Source: Ktedonobacteraceae bacterium (GTDB taxonomy: Bacteria > Chloroflexota > Ktedonobacteria > Ktedonobacterales > Ktedonobacteraceae). Taken from it: a DNA stretch of 23,226 nt. The position numbers were made by a program, and so were the translations under genes. The stretch lies in the NCBI GenBank assembly GCA_014896635.1, contig JADBKA010000061.1:1-23226 (forward strand), read 5' to 3'. The notes below the pieces were generated by a model that was not told the origin of the DNA, ran no database searches, and was given only the letters and a program-made list of their open reading frames with translations. Positions 1-8,153 of this stretch are shown here, one piece after another (positions within the stretch are counted from its first letter, which is position 1; each line of letters opens with the position of its first letter).

Positions 1-2
1 CA

Positions 3-566
3 TCCCAGGGGCAGGAGCCGCTGCTCAGTGAGGGACATCAGCATGTATTACGCGCCTTAGAAACGGTCTGCGAAGAAGTACAGACGCCCCTTCAGCGTCT
101 GGAACATGCGTTGCAGCACTGGGTTCCATTTGCGATTCTCCCTCTCTTTGTTCTGACCAACGCCGGCATTCACCTGGAGGGCAGCGTGGGCCAACTCATC
201 AGCCCGGTGAGTCTTGGTGTAGTGCTTGGTCTGCTCATCGGCAAACCGGTGGGAATTTTGCTCAGTTACCGGATCGCCAGCATCGGCGGCTGGCTACGTC
301 TTCCGACGGGAGTGACCTGGTGTCATCTGGCTGGCATGGCGATTCTGGCCGGCATCGGTTTTACCATGTCGCTTTTCGTCGCCAATCTTGCTTTCGAGAC
401 AGCAGGGGAAGTTGTCTTATTGAAACAGGCGAAGATCGGGATTCTTGTTGCAGCGCTGATAGCCGCCAGTGGCGGCGCACTCGCGCTCCAGCTTGAAAAA
501 GTTCTCTGCCGTGTACGCAGAGCGGAAACAGCAGCACCTCTTGCTGAAACAGAGGGTACACACTGA
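3..566 (+). CDS. nhaA: Na+/H+ antiporter NhaA, C-terminal part (5' end outside window)
   Basis: The frame is open from the left edge, and 187 codons of the C-terminal half are present. NhaA is an inner-membrane, electrogenic Na+/H+ antiporter used for sodium and alkaline pH tolerance. The family-typical stretch PLQRLEHALQHW followed by the membrane segment FAILPLFVLTNAG is visible at the start. Further on comes TWCHLAGMAILAGIGFTMSL, which matches the conserved late-helix GIGFTMSLF block of NhaA. The Asp residues of the ion site lie in the missing half. The charged tail after the last helix is short. A TTG at 111 could be mistaken for a start, but homology clearly continues upstream. The next gene, another cation antiporter, begins 58 bp downstream on the same strand, so an operon is likely. 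Confidence 0.9.
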   Translation, partial: SQGQEPLLSEGHQHVLRALETVCEEVQTPLQRLEHALQHWVPFAILPLFVLTNAGIHLEGSVGQLISPVSLGVVLGLLIGKPVGILLSYRIASIGGWLRLPTGVTWCHLAGMAILAGIGFTMSLFVANLAFETAGEVVLLKQAKIGILVAALIAASGGALALQLEKVLCRVRRAETAAPLAETEGTH

Positions 567-624
567 TACCTCGGTGATTGAGGAGTTGAGAGATATCCAT
601 AGTGGAGAGGAGAAAGGATCACCC

Positions 625-1986
625 ATGCTGGATATTCCTATGCTGGAGAGCTACCTGGTACTCTTTCTGGCGCTTGCCCTGGTCACGATCTTTGTCACGC
701 GCTGGATTGCTGTCCCTTATACCCTGGGGCTGGTAGTAGTTGGGCTGCTGCTGAGTGCCTCCGGGCTGCTGCCAGAAGTACACCTGACTCCCTCGCTGGT
801 CCTGTTTGTCTTTCTGCCTGCTCTGCTCTTTGAGGGGGCCTGGTCGCTGCGCTGGGATCTGGTACGCGCACACTGGCGTGCGATATTTTTCCTGGCCGGA
901 CCAGGACTATTACTCTCGTTGGTAATCATTGCAGCTATCCTCTACCTGCTTGATGGACTCGACTGGGGAACATCACTCCTGCTGGCAGCGATACTCTCGC
1001 CTACCGACCCGGTTGCCGTGCTCAGCCTCTTTCGCCAGTTGCGCATAGATGAACGGCTCTCTGTGATTATCGAGGGCGAAAGCCTGTTCAACGATGGTGT
1101 GGCCGGATCTCTGTATCAGATCTTCCTGGCAATTGACCTGCTCTCAGTGCATGGACAGGCAGGCGAAGGTATCCAGGTCTGGGGTGAGGGACTCCGACTC
1201 TTTGTCGTAGGAGCTGGTGGCGGGGTGCTGCTTGGCCTGCTGCTTGGCTGGCTCATGAGTCGGCTAGTCAGGCTTATCGACGAACCGCTGGTAGAAACCA
1301 CCATCACGATTATTACCGCTTATGGCAGTTATCTGCTGGCTGATCGGCTGCATATCTCGGCCATCGTTACAGTGATTGTCGCAGCACTGGTACTGGGCAA
1401 CTATGGACGCACGATGGGCATGTCTGAGCGGACACAGTATGCTGTTGATAACTTCTGGAGCATCCTGGCGTTCATCACCAACGCTCTGATTTTCCTGCTT
1501 GTTGGCGTGCAGCTCAACCCGCTGGTGCTGCCTGCCTCACCAGGAGGCGAGTTGAGAAGCCTGCTGATCGCCGTTTTTGCCATCGGTGTCGTCCTGCTGG
1601 CTCGTCTGGCATTAGTCGGGGTGCTCTCAGCACACCTGACGATCCTTCCCCGCGTCAGAACCGCAAAACGAAAGCAGCCTGGCCAGCAGCGGATGCCGCG
1701 CTCCTGGAGCCTGGTCATCTTCTGGAGCGGCTTGCGCGGTGCGCTCTCCCTGGCACTGGTACTGGCTTTGCCGATGGAGATTCCCAATCGCTCAGTATTG
1801 CTTGTTTCTACCTATGCTGTGGTTTTCTTCACGCTGCTGATCCAGGGGATCAGCCTGCGCTGGCTACTCAAACGTCTGCCGGGGACGCAGGAACGTCCTC
1901 CGGCCAGCGAGGGCGAGAGCAAGCATGAGGAGGCACTCCCCTCAGACTCACAACCCGACGAGCAGCTTCCCAAAACGTCCACGTGA
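625..1986 (+). CDS. CPA1-family Na+/H+ antiporter
   Basis: A 453-residue integral membrane protein with about 12 hydrophobic segments, exchanging Na+ (or K+) for H+ across the inner membrane. Diagnostic CPA1 motifs are present: SPTDPVAVLSLFRQL with Thr127-Asp128, and EGESLFNDGVA with Glu152, Ser153 and the Asn156-Asp157 pair usual in electroneutral exchangers. The C-terminal tail (about residues 415-453) is hydrophilic and acidic and probably cytoplasmic. The frame is open further up, to 469, but that would overlap nhaA by about 100 bp. ATG 625 has a good GGAGAAAGGA ribosome binding site and begins just before the first helix, so it is chosen. It sits between nhaA and a Ca2+/Na+ exchanger in an apparent ion homeostasis operon. 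Whether K+ or Na+ is preferred cannot be told from the sequence. Confidence 0.9.
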   Translation: MLDIPMLESYLVLFLALALVTIFVTRWIAVPYTLGLVVVGLLLSASGLLPEVHLTPSLVLFVFLPALLFEGAWSLRWDLVRAHWRAIFFLAGPGLLLSLVIIAAILYLLDGLDWGTSLLLAAILSPTDPVAVLSLFRQLRIDERLSVIIEGESLFNDGVAGSLYQIFLAIDLLSVHGQAGEGIQVWGEGLRLFVVGAGGGVLLGLLLGWLMSRLVRLIDEPLVETTITIITAYGSYLLADRLHISAIVTVIVAALVLGNYGRTMGMSERTQYAVDNFWSILAFITNALIFLLVGVQLNPLVLPASPGGELRSLLIAVFAIGVVLLARLALVGVLSAHLTILPRVRTAKRKQPGQQRMPRSWSLVIFWSGLRGALSLALVLALPMEIPNRSVLLVSTYAVVFFTLLIQGISLRWLLKRLPGTQERPPASEGESKHEEALPSDSQPDEQLPKTST

Positions 1987-2018
1987 ACCATCCACTGGAG
2001 AGAGCTACGGAGAAGAAG

Positions 2019-2987
2019 ATGCTACTTGCGCTCTTGTTTGTCGGCATTGGCCTGGCAGGACTCTACCTGGGAGGGGAATGGCTCGTCAAAGGAGCGGCCC
2101 GCCTCGCAGATTCTTTCGGCGTCTCCTCACGAGTGATCGGGCTGACAATCGTCGCCTGGTCCACTTCGGCACCAGAACTGGTGGTAGGGATAGATGCTGC
2201 CCTCAAAGGCTCGCCAGAAATCTCCCTCGGCAATGTGCTCGGCTCAAACATTGCCAATATCGGCCTGGTACTCAGCGTCATGGCATTGTGCGCTCCCCTG
2301 GTCGTTCACCCCCAGCTCCTTAAACGGGAGATCCCGCTGATGGTCGCCACGGCTCTACTTGCGGCGCTGCTCGCACTCGATGGCAAGCTTGATCGGCTAG
2401 ATGGGGCGATCTTGCTCTTCAGTTTTCTCTTTGTGACCTGGCTGCTCTACCGCTGGATCAAACGTGATCAGAGGATTCTCGCCATTGAGGCCCAGACCTA
2501 TGCTGAACATGAGGAGCTGAACAGAGAACCTCCTCGTCCTCCCTCTCGCTGGCTGGAAGCCGGGTGGACGGCTGCTGGCCTGGCTCTATTGATCGAGGGT
2601 GCGAACCTGACAGTGGAAGGTGCAGCGACGCTGGCCCGCACGTGGGGCGTCAGCGAACTGATCATAGGCGTCTCTCTGGTGGCCCTCGGAACTTCTCTTC
2701 CTGAACTTGTCACAGCCATCGTCACTGCCCTGCACAAAGAAACCGAACTGGGTATCGGGAATGTTGTTGGATCGAATATTGCGAATATTCTGGCTATTCT
2801 GGGAGTCACTGCTCTCATCTCCCCCATCAGAATCACACCGACTGTGTTGCACTTCGACCTGCCCTGGATGATAGGTTTCTCTCTCCTGCTCCTGCTCCTC
2901 GCGCTGGACCGGAGAATCCAGCGCTGGAAAGCTGTTCTCCTGCTCGGTGGGTATATCGGGTTCGTGGTGTTGCTTTTCTTCAGGTGA
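2019..2987 (+). CDS. CaCA-family calcium/sodium antiporter (YrbG-like)
   Basis: A 322-residue membrane exchanger of the Ca2+/cation antiporter superfamily. It shows the two inverted alpha-repeats that form the ion site: GLTIVAWSTSAPEL with GNVLGSNIANIG (about residues 41-82), and GVSLVALGTSLPEL with GNVVGSNIANI (about 217-257). The acidic residues of both PEL motifs are intact. A hydrophilic cytoplasmic loop of about 30 residues (148-178) separates the two halves, as in bacterial YrbG-type proteins. ATG 2019 is chosen because GGAG lies 6 nt upstream. A GTG at 1983 that overlaps the preceding stop codon (GTGA) is an alternative giving 12 more residues. Either way it is closely coupled to the CPA1 antiporter gene. 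No terminator is seen after it. Confidence 0.88.
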   Translation: MLLALLFVGIGLAGLYLGGEWLVKGAARLADSFGVSSRVIGLTIVAWSTSAPELVVGIDAALKGSPEISLGNVLGSNIANIGLVLSVMALCAPLVVHPQLLKREIPLMVATALLAALLALDGKLDRLDGAILLFSFLFVTWLLYRWIKRDQRILAIEAQTYAEHEELNREPPRPPSRWLEAGWTAAGLALLIEGANLTVEGAATLARTWGVSELIIGVSLVALGTSLPELVTAIVTALHKETELGIGNVVGSNIANILAILGVTALISPIRITPTVLHFDLPWMIGFSLLLLLLALDRRIQRWKAVLLLGGYIGFVVLLFFR

Positions 2988-3056
2988 AATTGATTCCTGC
3001 TTTGATAGACAAATTCCAGTTCTCTGATAGAATAAACACAAAAATTGGAGAGCACC

Positions 3057-3641
3057 ATGTTATCGCTCGGTGAAGTGACGCTTCGTCCCCTGGAGCCTGA
3101 CGATATCGACCAGCTCTATAGCTGGGAGAGTGATAGCGAACTCAATATTCTGGCTGGCTGGAGTCCGCTACGATCTCGCGCAGCATTTCGACAAGTACAC
3201 GAGCAGCGTATTATGCACCCGCCGGATGACCTGGTCACACTTGGCATCCAGGTTGGTGAGCGCCTGGTGGGTTACGTACAACTGGCTCAGATCGAGCGTG
3301 AGGAGAGGCGAGCTGCTGTGGGTATTCTCATCGGTGACAAACAGGCATGGGGTCGTGGCATCGGCAGCGCCGCCCTGCGTATCCTGCTCGACTATGCATT
3401 CACAATAGAAGAGCTGGAACGTGTCTATGCCGAAACCTACAGCTTTAACACGCGCTCATTCCGGCTGATGGAGCGCGTCGGCTTCCAGCTTGAAGGCACC
3501 ATGCGCCAGCACGAGATCCACAACGGCATTCGCCAGGACATGCACCTGTTCGGTATGCTCAAATCTGAGTTCTACCAGCGCTATCCGACGATATTTCGTC
3601 TTCCTGACGAAAACGAGAATTTAGCAGAAAAGACGCTGTAG
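3057..3641 (+). CDS. GNAT-family N-acetyltransferase, RimJ/RimL-like
   Basis: A 194-residue acetyl-CoA-dependent acyltransferase. The fold order is that of the RimJ/RimL (Acetyltransf_3) branch. It has an early TLRPLEPDDIDQLYSWESD segment, a central GYVQLAQI strand, and the acetyl-CoA pyrophosphate loop AWGRGIGSAAL (residues 97-107). It ends with NTRSFRLMERVGFQLEGTMRQ, the typical N-x-x-S-x-x-L-x-x-x-GF-x-x-EG block. Start ATG 3057 follows GGAG by 6 nt, and a TTG at 3045 is less likely. The substrate is unknown; family members acetylate ribosomal-protein N-termini, antibiotics or small amines. A weak promoter-like TTGATA and TAGAAT pair lies at 3002-3033 with a poor 20-bp spacing. The stop codon is inside a strong terminator hairpin. 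Confidence 0.88.
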   Translation: MLSLGEVTLRPLEPDDIDQLYSWESDSELNILAGWSPLRSRAAFRQVHEQRIMHPPDDLVTLGIQVGERLVGYVQLAQIEREERRAAVGILIGDKQAWGRGIGSAALRILLDYAFTIEELERVYAETYSFNTRSFRLMERVGFQLEGTMRQHEIHNGIRQDMHLFGMLKSEFYQRYPTIFRLPDENENLAEKTL

Positions 3642-3665
3642 AGTCTCTCTACAGCGTCTTTTCTG
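3625..3665. terminator. Strong hairpin terminator overlapping the GNAT stop codon
   Basis: There are perfect 19-bp inverted arms at 3625-3643 and 3647-3665 with a 3-nt loop (TCT). The arm ends carry AAAA and TTTT tracts, so the element can act as an intrinsic terminator in both directions. It ends the acetyltransferase transcript and would also stop minus-strand transcripts coming from the beta-galactosidase. The left arm includes the last codons and stop of the acetyltransferase gene. Confidence 0.85.
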
Positions 3666-3667
3666 TC

Positions 3668-3940
3668 CTTATAGAAGGATGGATATCCAGCATTGTCGGC
3701 CTCAGTGCTAGAGAGCCTCAGCGGCTCAAAGATCTGCTCCTGCAATAAGTGCGAAAAGTCTTTCCCGGAGGCGCGTTCCAGCGCGGCTCTCAACAGCACA
3801 TAGCCATAGCTGGAAGATGACGGCATTACGCTCACACTCTCAGAGAGAATCTACTCAATCCCCACACAACATGCGAGTTCTTCAACACATTCCAGCAAGC
3901 GCCCGGGTGCAGAGTTGGAATGTTTCGGGCGAGTGTGCAA
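3668..3940 (-). pseudogene. Decayed beta-lactamase/penicillin-binding-like serine hydrolase fragment
   Basis: On the minus strand, residues encoded from about 3835 to 3671 read YGYVLLRAALERASGKDF and then HLLQEQIFEPLRLSSTEADNAGY. This resembles the segment after the SxN motif in beta-lactamase-family (PF00144) serine hydrolases, usually YSN-x-GYVLLG-x-ILE-x-xSGK followed by IFxPLGM. In another frame further up (about 3933-3889), LARNIPTLHPGACWN resembles the preceding P-G-x-x-W block. The SxxK motif, the KTG motif and a proper start are missing, and the two parts are in different frames. It is therefore read as a relic rather than a gene. It lies just downstream of the beta-galactosidase and runs into the terminator. 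The upstream piece is the weaker match. Confidence 0.45.
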
Positions 3941-3958
3941 AGAAAACTGAATCTGATA

Positions 3959-6370
3959 TCACTCGAAGCGGAGAGTGAGACAGTCGTCGAGCACTGCCGG
4001 CTTGCGGGAAATGACCAGTTGCAGATCGCCGCGCCTCTCCACCGTGTAATCCTGGCCGGGGGCCACCGTTCGTGAACCTGCAATCGCAATCGTATCCTCA
4101 AGCTGTGTCAGGCGAAACTCGACACTCTTCTCTGCTCTGCCCACTATCTCAGCAGTAGAGTAGACGATGCGCGCATCGCCGATAGACAGATTCAGCGGCA
4201 GCATCAGTCCTTCGCGGCGCCGCAGCAGCAGCGAGCGGCCATCGAATAACGGCTGTCCGTGCTCGATAACATGGAACTCCTTATCAAAGCCGTCCAGATT
4301 CAGGAGATGCAGAAACCGTTCTCCCGTATTTGAGACAGAAGAGGTCATGAAGATCCCATCGTACTCACAGTCGTGGCGCAAGCCGGCCTGGACCCCCAGT
4401 TCTTCCAGGATTGCGCGGAACAGCGAAACATCACAGGGATAGGCCGCTGAGATCACCACAGCGCGCCCCTGTCCGACCCTGATATCGAAGCCGCAAGCTT
4501 CTCCACTGCCGGCCACACGCAGGAGTACCTCTCCTCTGTTCGCCTCAGAGAACTGGGCGTAGTGGGTACGCACTTCAGGGCGCGGAGCGATCCAGCTCTC
4601 GGCGTGTAAGGACAGGTAATAGAAAGCGGCAGCGTGGCGTGAACCGGATGGTTGCAAACCCAGTGCGTCAGCGAGCACACTCGCTGGCCTGCCCTCCATA
4701 TCGAACACCGGCACCTCTCCATAGAGCAGCACCTTTCCTCCCGCTTGCAAGTAGTTTACCAGTTTACGCTGGAGCGCCCCATCCATGTAGCGTGCCGAGG
4801 GCAGCACCAGCACTGGCGTCGTCTGCGGATCGAGCGGCCTGTTCTGTGCGTCTATAGCTCCGAAGCGATAGCCGGCAAGCAACATCGCCCTGGCGAGCGT
4901 CTCCCATGCATCGGCGCCCCGATTCGCCTCCAGGTTCCGCACAATCTCGTTCATTCTGGCGCTCGATGGATAGCGGTACTCGGTCATATAGTAGTCGGGG
5001 ATAAAAGCGAAAGCCAGCGGATCATGTTCTTCATGCATAACTGCCAGCCAGTCAGCAGCAGCCGAAACTGCCCTGTTGACACTGGCGAGCGACCAGTAGG
5101 AGTAATTGAGTCGTCCCTCAGGATCTACCGGAGCGGCAAATCCGTGACGCTCACCGGTAAAAGCAATGCGGTCATTGCCATCATGAACAGGCTCAGGCAG
5201 GGGAGAGTTGATGCCCCCGCTGAAGAGGTAGTAATTGAGCAGCCTGTTGCCCTGGGCCACGCACATACGGACCTTGAAGCTGACCGTCGCGGGGTCATGA
5301 CGACTGCTATTGCTCCCGCTGTAATCGCCGCTGCCGCACTCGAACTCCACCGAAGTCAGAGGCTGATCGGGCCTGTTAGCGGCAGCCATGAAGGCATTGA
5401 CCAGGTAGAGATCCTGGAAATTGCGCATTTGCAGGTCGCCCAGGTAGTGATCCGAGCCGGCGATATAGCCCGCAGCCTGGGTGTAGGCTTCGTACAACTG
5501 GCTGATACCGATGGGGAAGGAGAGGCCCCGGCCCGCGTCGGTGCCATGCACGTTGACGACAAACGGAACGCCGGTGACGCCGAACTCTTCGGCGTAGCCG
5601 CGCAGGGTAGCGATATAACGGGTAAAGCGTTCACGCATGTAGTAGCCGAGATCGTGCAAGAATGCGGCGGCAAATTCTTCGCCGGGCGAGCGCAGAGCAG
5701 CATTGCGTACCTGAGCATCATCGAGCGCGAAGGGATAGCGCACGCGGAGCGTTTCAGGAGCATAGCGCCGGTGCAGCCACGTGGTGAAGTCCGCCAGCAG
5801 GCTATCGGGGAGGTCGGGGCTATTGCTGACCCAGGAGAGCATGCCCACCTCGTTGTCGAGTTGCACAGCAATGATATTGCCGCCTCTGGTGATAAGACGG
5901 GGAGCAATCACGCGCATGATGTGGCTGTACCAGCGATGGGTCTCCTGGAGGAAAGCGGGGGCCAGGTAGTCAACTGTACGAGTGGGTACAGGCTGGCCGT
6001 CCCAGGTAGGCGGCACAATCTCCGGGTGTCTGGTGTAGAGCCAGTAGGGCAGCCCTTCGTTCTTCATCTCGGCCATGATGAAGGGACCGGGCCGCACAAA
6101 GAAATAGAGGTCGTTGCGTTTGCACAGATCTATGAACCCACCCAAGTCAAGCTCCGGGCGAGTCTTGCCCTCCAGGTCAACCTGCCCGGCAAATGGTTCA
6201 TGGCACAGCCAGGGGACATAGGAGGCGACGGCATTGCAGCCCCCCACTTTCAGCTTATCAATACGGTCCTGCCATTCCTCGCGCTTGAGGCGGAAGTAGT
6301 GAATTTCTCCAGAGAGAATGATGCGCGCCTTTCCATCTATCAAAATCTGCTGGTCCTTAATCTCGATCAT
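3959..6370 (-). CDS. Beta-galactosidase, glycoside hydrolase family 35 type
   Basis: An 803-residue enzyme predicted to remove terminal beta-galactosyl residues from oligosaccharides. The N-terminal barrel begins with IDGKARIILSGEIHYFRL, close to the GH35 signature G-E-x-HY-x-R. It continues with YVPWLCHEP, FFVRPGPFI and VQLDNEVG. Glu174 in the NEVG motif is the expected acid/base, and Glu342 in SVEFECGSG the likely nucleophile. The C-terminal half (about 480-803) looks like beta-galactosidase trimerisation and beta-sandwich domains. No signal peptide is seen, so it is probably cytoplasmic. ATG 6370 is chosen because GGAGG lies 7 nt upstream, and the open frame up to 6511 lacks homology. It is divergent from the ROK repressor, which suggests control by that protein. 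Exact substrate linkage is not readable. Confidence 0.85.
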   Translation of the reverse strand: MIEIKDQQILIDGKARIILSGEIHYFRLKREEWQDRIDKLKVGGCNAVASYVPWLCHEPFAGQVDLEGKTRPELDLGGFIDLCKRNDLYFFVRPGPFIMAEMKNEGLPYWLYTRHPEIVPPTWDGQPVPTRTVDYLAPAFLQETHRWYSHIMRVIAPRLITRGGNIIAVQLDNEVGMLSWVSNSPDLPDSLLADFTTWLHRRYAPETLRVRYPFALDDAQVRNAALRSPGEEFAAAFLHDLGYYMRERFTRYIATLRGYAEEFGVTGVPFVVNVHGTDAGRGLSFPIGISQLYEAYTQAAGYIAGSDHYLGDLQMRNFQDLYLVNAFMAAANRPDQPLTSVEFECGSGDYSGSNSSRHDPATVSFKVRMCVAQGNRLLNYYLFSGGINSPLPEPVHDGNDRIAFTGERHGFAAPVDPEGRLNYSYWSLASVNRAVSAAADWLAVMHEEHDPLAFAFIPDYYMTEYRYPSSARMNEIVRNLEANRGADAWETLARAMLLAGYRFGAIDAQNRPLDPQTTPVLVLPSARYMDGALQRKLVNYLQAGGKVLLYGEVPVFDMEGRPASVLADALGLQPSGSRHAAAFYYLSLHAESWIAPRPEVRTHYAQFSEANRGEVLLRVAGSGEACGFDIRVGQGRAVVISAAYPCDVSLFRAILEELGVQAGLRHDCEYDGIFMTSSVSNTGERFLHLLNLDGFDKEFHVIEHGQPLFDGRSLLLRRREGLMLPLNLSIGDARIVYSTAEIVGRAEKSVEFRLTQLEDTIAIAGSRTVAPGQDYTVERRGDLQLVISRKPAVLDDCLTLRFE

Positions 6371-6535
6371 AAAAAAGCCTCCTATGCCTGTACTTTTAGC
6401 TTGTAGAAAGCAGGAAAAAACTGCCAGTGAGCCAGATGGCGAACCGGTACGAAAAAGAGATCGTTTACGGAGATTGACAACTTTCCTCCCGCGATGGTAA
6501 AGTATTTTCAATGAAAAAAGTATATCTAAAGGGAC
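6371..6535. promoter_or_regulatory. Divergent control region between beta-galactosidase and ROK gene, with ROK promoter
   Basis: For the plus strand, TTGACA (6474-6479) and TAAAGT (6498-6503), 18 bp apart, make a credible sigma-70 promoter about 30 bp before the ROK start. A direct repeat AAAGTAT occurs at 6499-6505 and 6517-6523, overlapping the -10 and the predicted transcript start. This is a possible but weak operator candidate. No convincing promoter for the minus-strand beta-galactosidase could be picked out, although its ribosome binding site (GGAGG) is clear. Confidence 0.5.
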
Positions 6536-7819
6536 ATGGAAGTGTCAAGCAGCAAAGCTAACAGTCGAGGCGGGTTGGCACGGACCGGCAACCGGGACCT
6601 GATGAAAGAGATCAACCTGAGCATCGTGCTCAATCTGATCAGGAGTCAGGGGCCGCTGTCGCGTACCGACATCGCCCGGCTCTCCGGCCTCAGCCTGGGG
6701 GCAGTGTCGGGATTGACCGGGGACCTGCTTGTCTCTGGCTTTGTCCGTGAGATGGGTGAAGGCCAGTCGAAAGGTGGACGTCCTCCGGTACTTCTTGCCC
6801 TCAATCCCCATGCAGGTTTCGTTGTGGGTATCAAGCTCGCCGAGCAGTCAATTGTAGCAGCGGTTACTGATCTGGAGGCTGACGTTGTTCACTGCGAGCA
6901 CAAACAGGTAAGTGGTTTGCAAGACCCGCAGGCGGCCATCGAAGCCATTATTCAGGCGGTAGAAGCAACCCTGGAAGAGTCAACCATTCCCCGCTCCAAG
7001 ATAATGGGCATTGGCATTGGCCTGGCAGGGGTGATTGATAGCCAGGAGGCAGTTTGCAACTACTCACCTATTCTCGGCTGGCGGCAGGTACAACTGGCAC
7101 AACCGATAGAGCGCCGTTTGCACCTGCCGGTGTACATCGAGAATGATGTCAACACCTTGACGATGGCTGAGCAGTGGTTCGGGGCTGGTCATGGATTGTC
7201 GCACTTCCTGGTCGTCACCATTGGCCGGGGCATCGGAATGGGGATTGTTGCCAACGGTCAGTTCTACCGGGGAACTATTGGTGGCGCGGGCGAGTTCGGC
7301 CATATTGTCCTCCAACCGGACGGACCACAGTGTGGCTGTGGCAAAGCTGGCTGTCTTGAGGCGTTGGCTGCCGACCCGGCGGTGGCAAGAATGGCCCGCG
7401 AAGCCGTGGCAGCAGGGAAGCAGACGGCAATGGCACAGATGGTGCAGTGTGCCGACCAGTTGACATTCGATCACGTTGCTCAGGCTGCCAGCCAGGGCGA
7501 TGAGGTGGCGCTGGAGATACTGACCGAGGCTGGCTACTGGCTGGGCCTCGGTCTTTCGTATCTGGTCAACCTGTTCAATTCGCAGTTGATCGTGCTCTCG
7601 GGTGAGGGGACACAGACAGGCGATGCCCGCCTGGAGTCGGCCCGCCAGACGATGAGACAGTATATTTTCGACGGGTTGGACAGGTGCCTTGAACTGGTGG
7701 TCAGGCCAGTCGGTGAGGAAGCCTGGGCAAGGGGAGCGGCCTGTGTGGTACTGAGCGAGCTATTTAAGCACCCGATCAACAAGAATCAGCGAACCGGGCT
7801 TCCATTGGGGGTAGCCTGA
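6536..7819 (+). CDS. ROK-family transcriptional regulator (NagC/XylR type)
   Basis: A 427-residue sugar-responsive repressor. Residues about 24-72 form a winged helix-turn-helix (NLIRSQGPLSRTDIARLSG with the recognition helix SLGAVSGLTGDLL). After the linker KGGRPPVLL comes the ROK kinase-like fold, with GIGIGLAGVID (158-168) and YIENDVNT (200-207). The structural zinc site is intact: His256 in GEFGHIVL and Cys266, Cys268 and Cys273 in CGCGKAGCLE. The retained ROK sugar-binding elements suggest a mono- or disaccharide inducer. It is divergent from the beta-galactosidase and upstream of an ABC importer, the usual place for a local catabolic repressor. ATG 6536 has only a modest AAAGGG site. 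Confidence 0.9.
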   Translation: MEVSSSKANSRGGLARTGNRDLMKEINLSIVLNLIRSQGPLSRTDIARLSGLSLGAVSGLTGDLLVSGFVREMGEGQSKGGRPPVLLALNPHAGFVVGIKLAEQSIVAAVTDLEADVVHCEHKQVSGLQDPQAAIEAIIQAVEATLEESTIPRSKIMGIGIGLAGVIDSQEAVCNYSPILGWRQVQLAQPIERRLHLPVYIENDVNTLTMAEQWFGAGHGLSHFLVVTIGRGIGMGIVANGQFYRGTIGGAGEFGHIVLQPDGPQCGCGKAGCLEALAADPAVARMAREAVAAGKQTAMAQMVQCADQLTFDHVAQAASQGDEVALEILTEAGYWLGLGLSYLVNLFNSQLIVLSGEGTQTGDARLESARQTMRQYIFDGLDRCLELVVRPVGEEAWARGAACVVLSELFKHPINKNQRTGLPLGVA

Positions 7820-8153
7820 ACGCTAAAGGCGGAAAGCAGGGCGCAGGCACTGAAAGGAGGTGAGCAAAAGAGCTGATAAGTTTCGGAGGTCCAGTGGGCA
7901 ACGTCCCCCAACCCTTTTCTCTTAAAAAGTAAGGTGAGAAAGCACCAGAGAGGAGAAGAGGATCTTCTCTCTCAAGCACTCAACCTCGAACAGAAAAAAG
8001 AAGGCGGCATCAATGGCAGCGTATCTGTAACCCACAGCAGCGAGATGATGCCAGGTAGTATGAGCATCTTCTCAGGTGGTGAGAGTCATGCCAGGGGTGA
8101 CCTTTTATCGAGAGGTTGAAAAGTATCTAACGAAAAAGGTAGGAGGCAAACCA
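7820..8153. other. 334-bp gap before the ABC transporter; leader with an orphan Shine-Dalgarno
   Basis: No convincing gene is seen. GAAAGGAGGTGA at 7852-7863 is an unusually long match to the anti-Shine-Dalgarno sequence, yet no ATG, GTG or TTG stands at a useful distance. A CTG at 7873 would give a short peptide of about 20 codons. A GTG-started frame at 7934-8119 has no recognisable features. No clear terminator after the ROK gene was found, so read-through into the transporter is possible. The gap may be a long 5' leader or the trace of a lost small gene. Confidence 0.45.

Noticed and set aside
469..624. Upstream extension of the CPA1 antiporter frame
   Set aside because: It would overlap the conserved nhaA coding region by about 100 bp and precede a well-placed ribosome binding site and ATG at 625; the extension has no membrane or antiporter features.
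4652..6406. Plus-strand open frame of 584 codons
   Set aside because: It is exactly antisense to the beta-galactosidase, has no recognisable domain, and arises from codon bias of the real gene on the other strand.
6371..6511. 47-codon N-terminal extension of the beta-galactosidase
   Set aside because: The extension lacks homology and lies in the divergent promoter region, whereas ATG 6370 has GGAGG at ideal spacing.
7934..8119. Small GTG-started frame of 61 codons before the binding-protein gene
   Set aside because: Poor start context, low-complexity composition, and no recognisable feature; treated as leader sequence.
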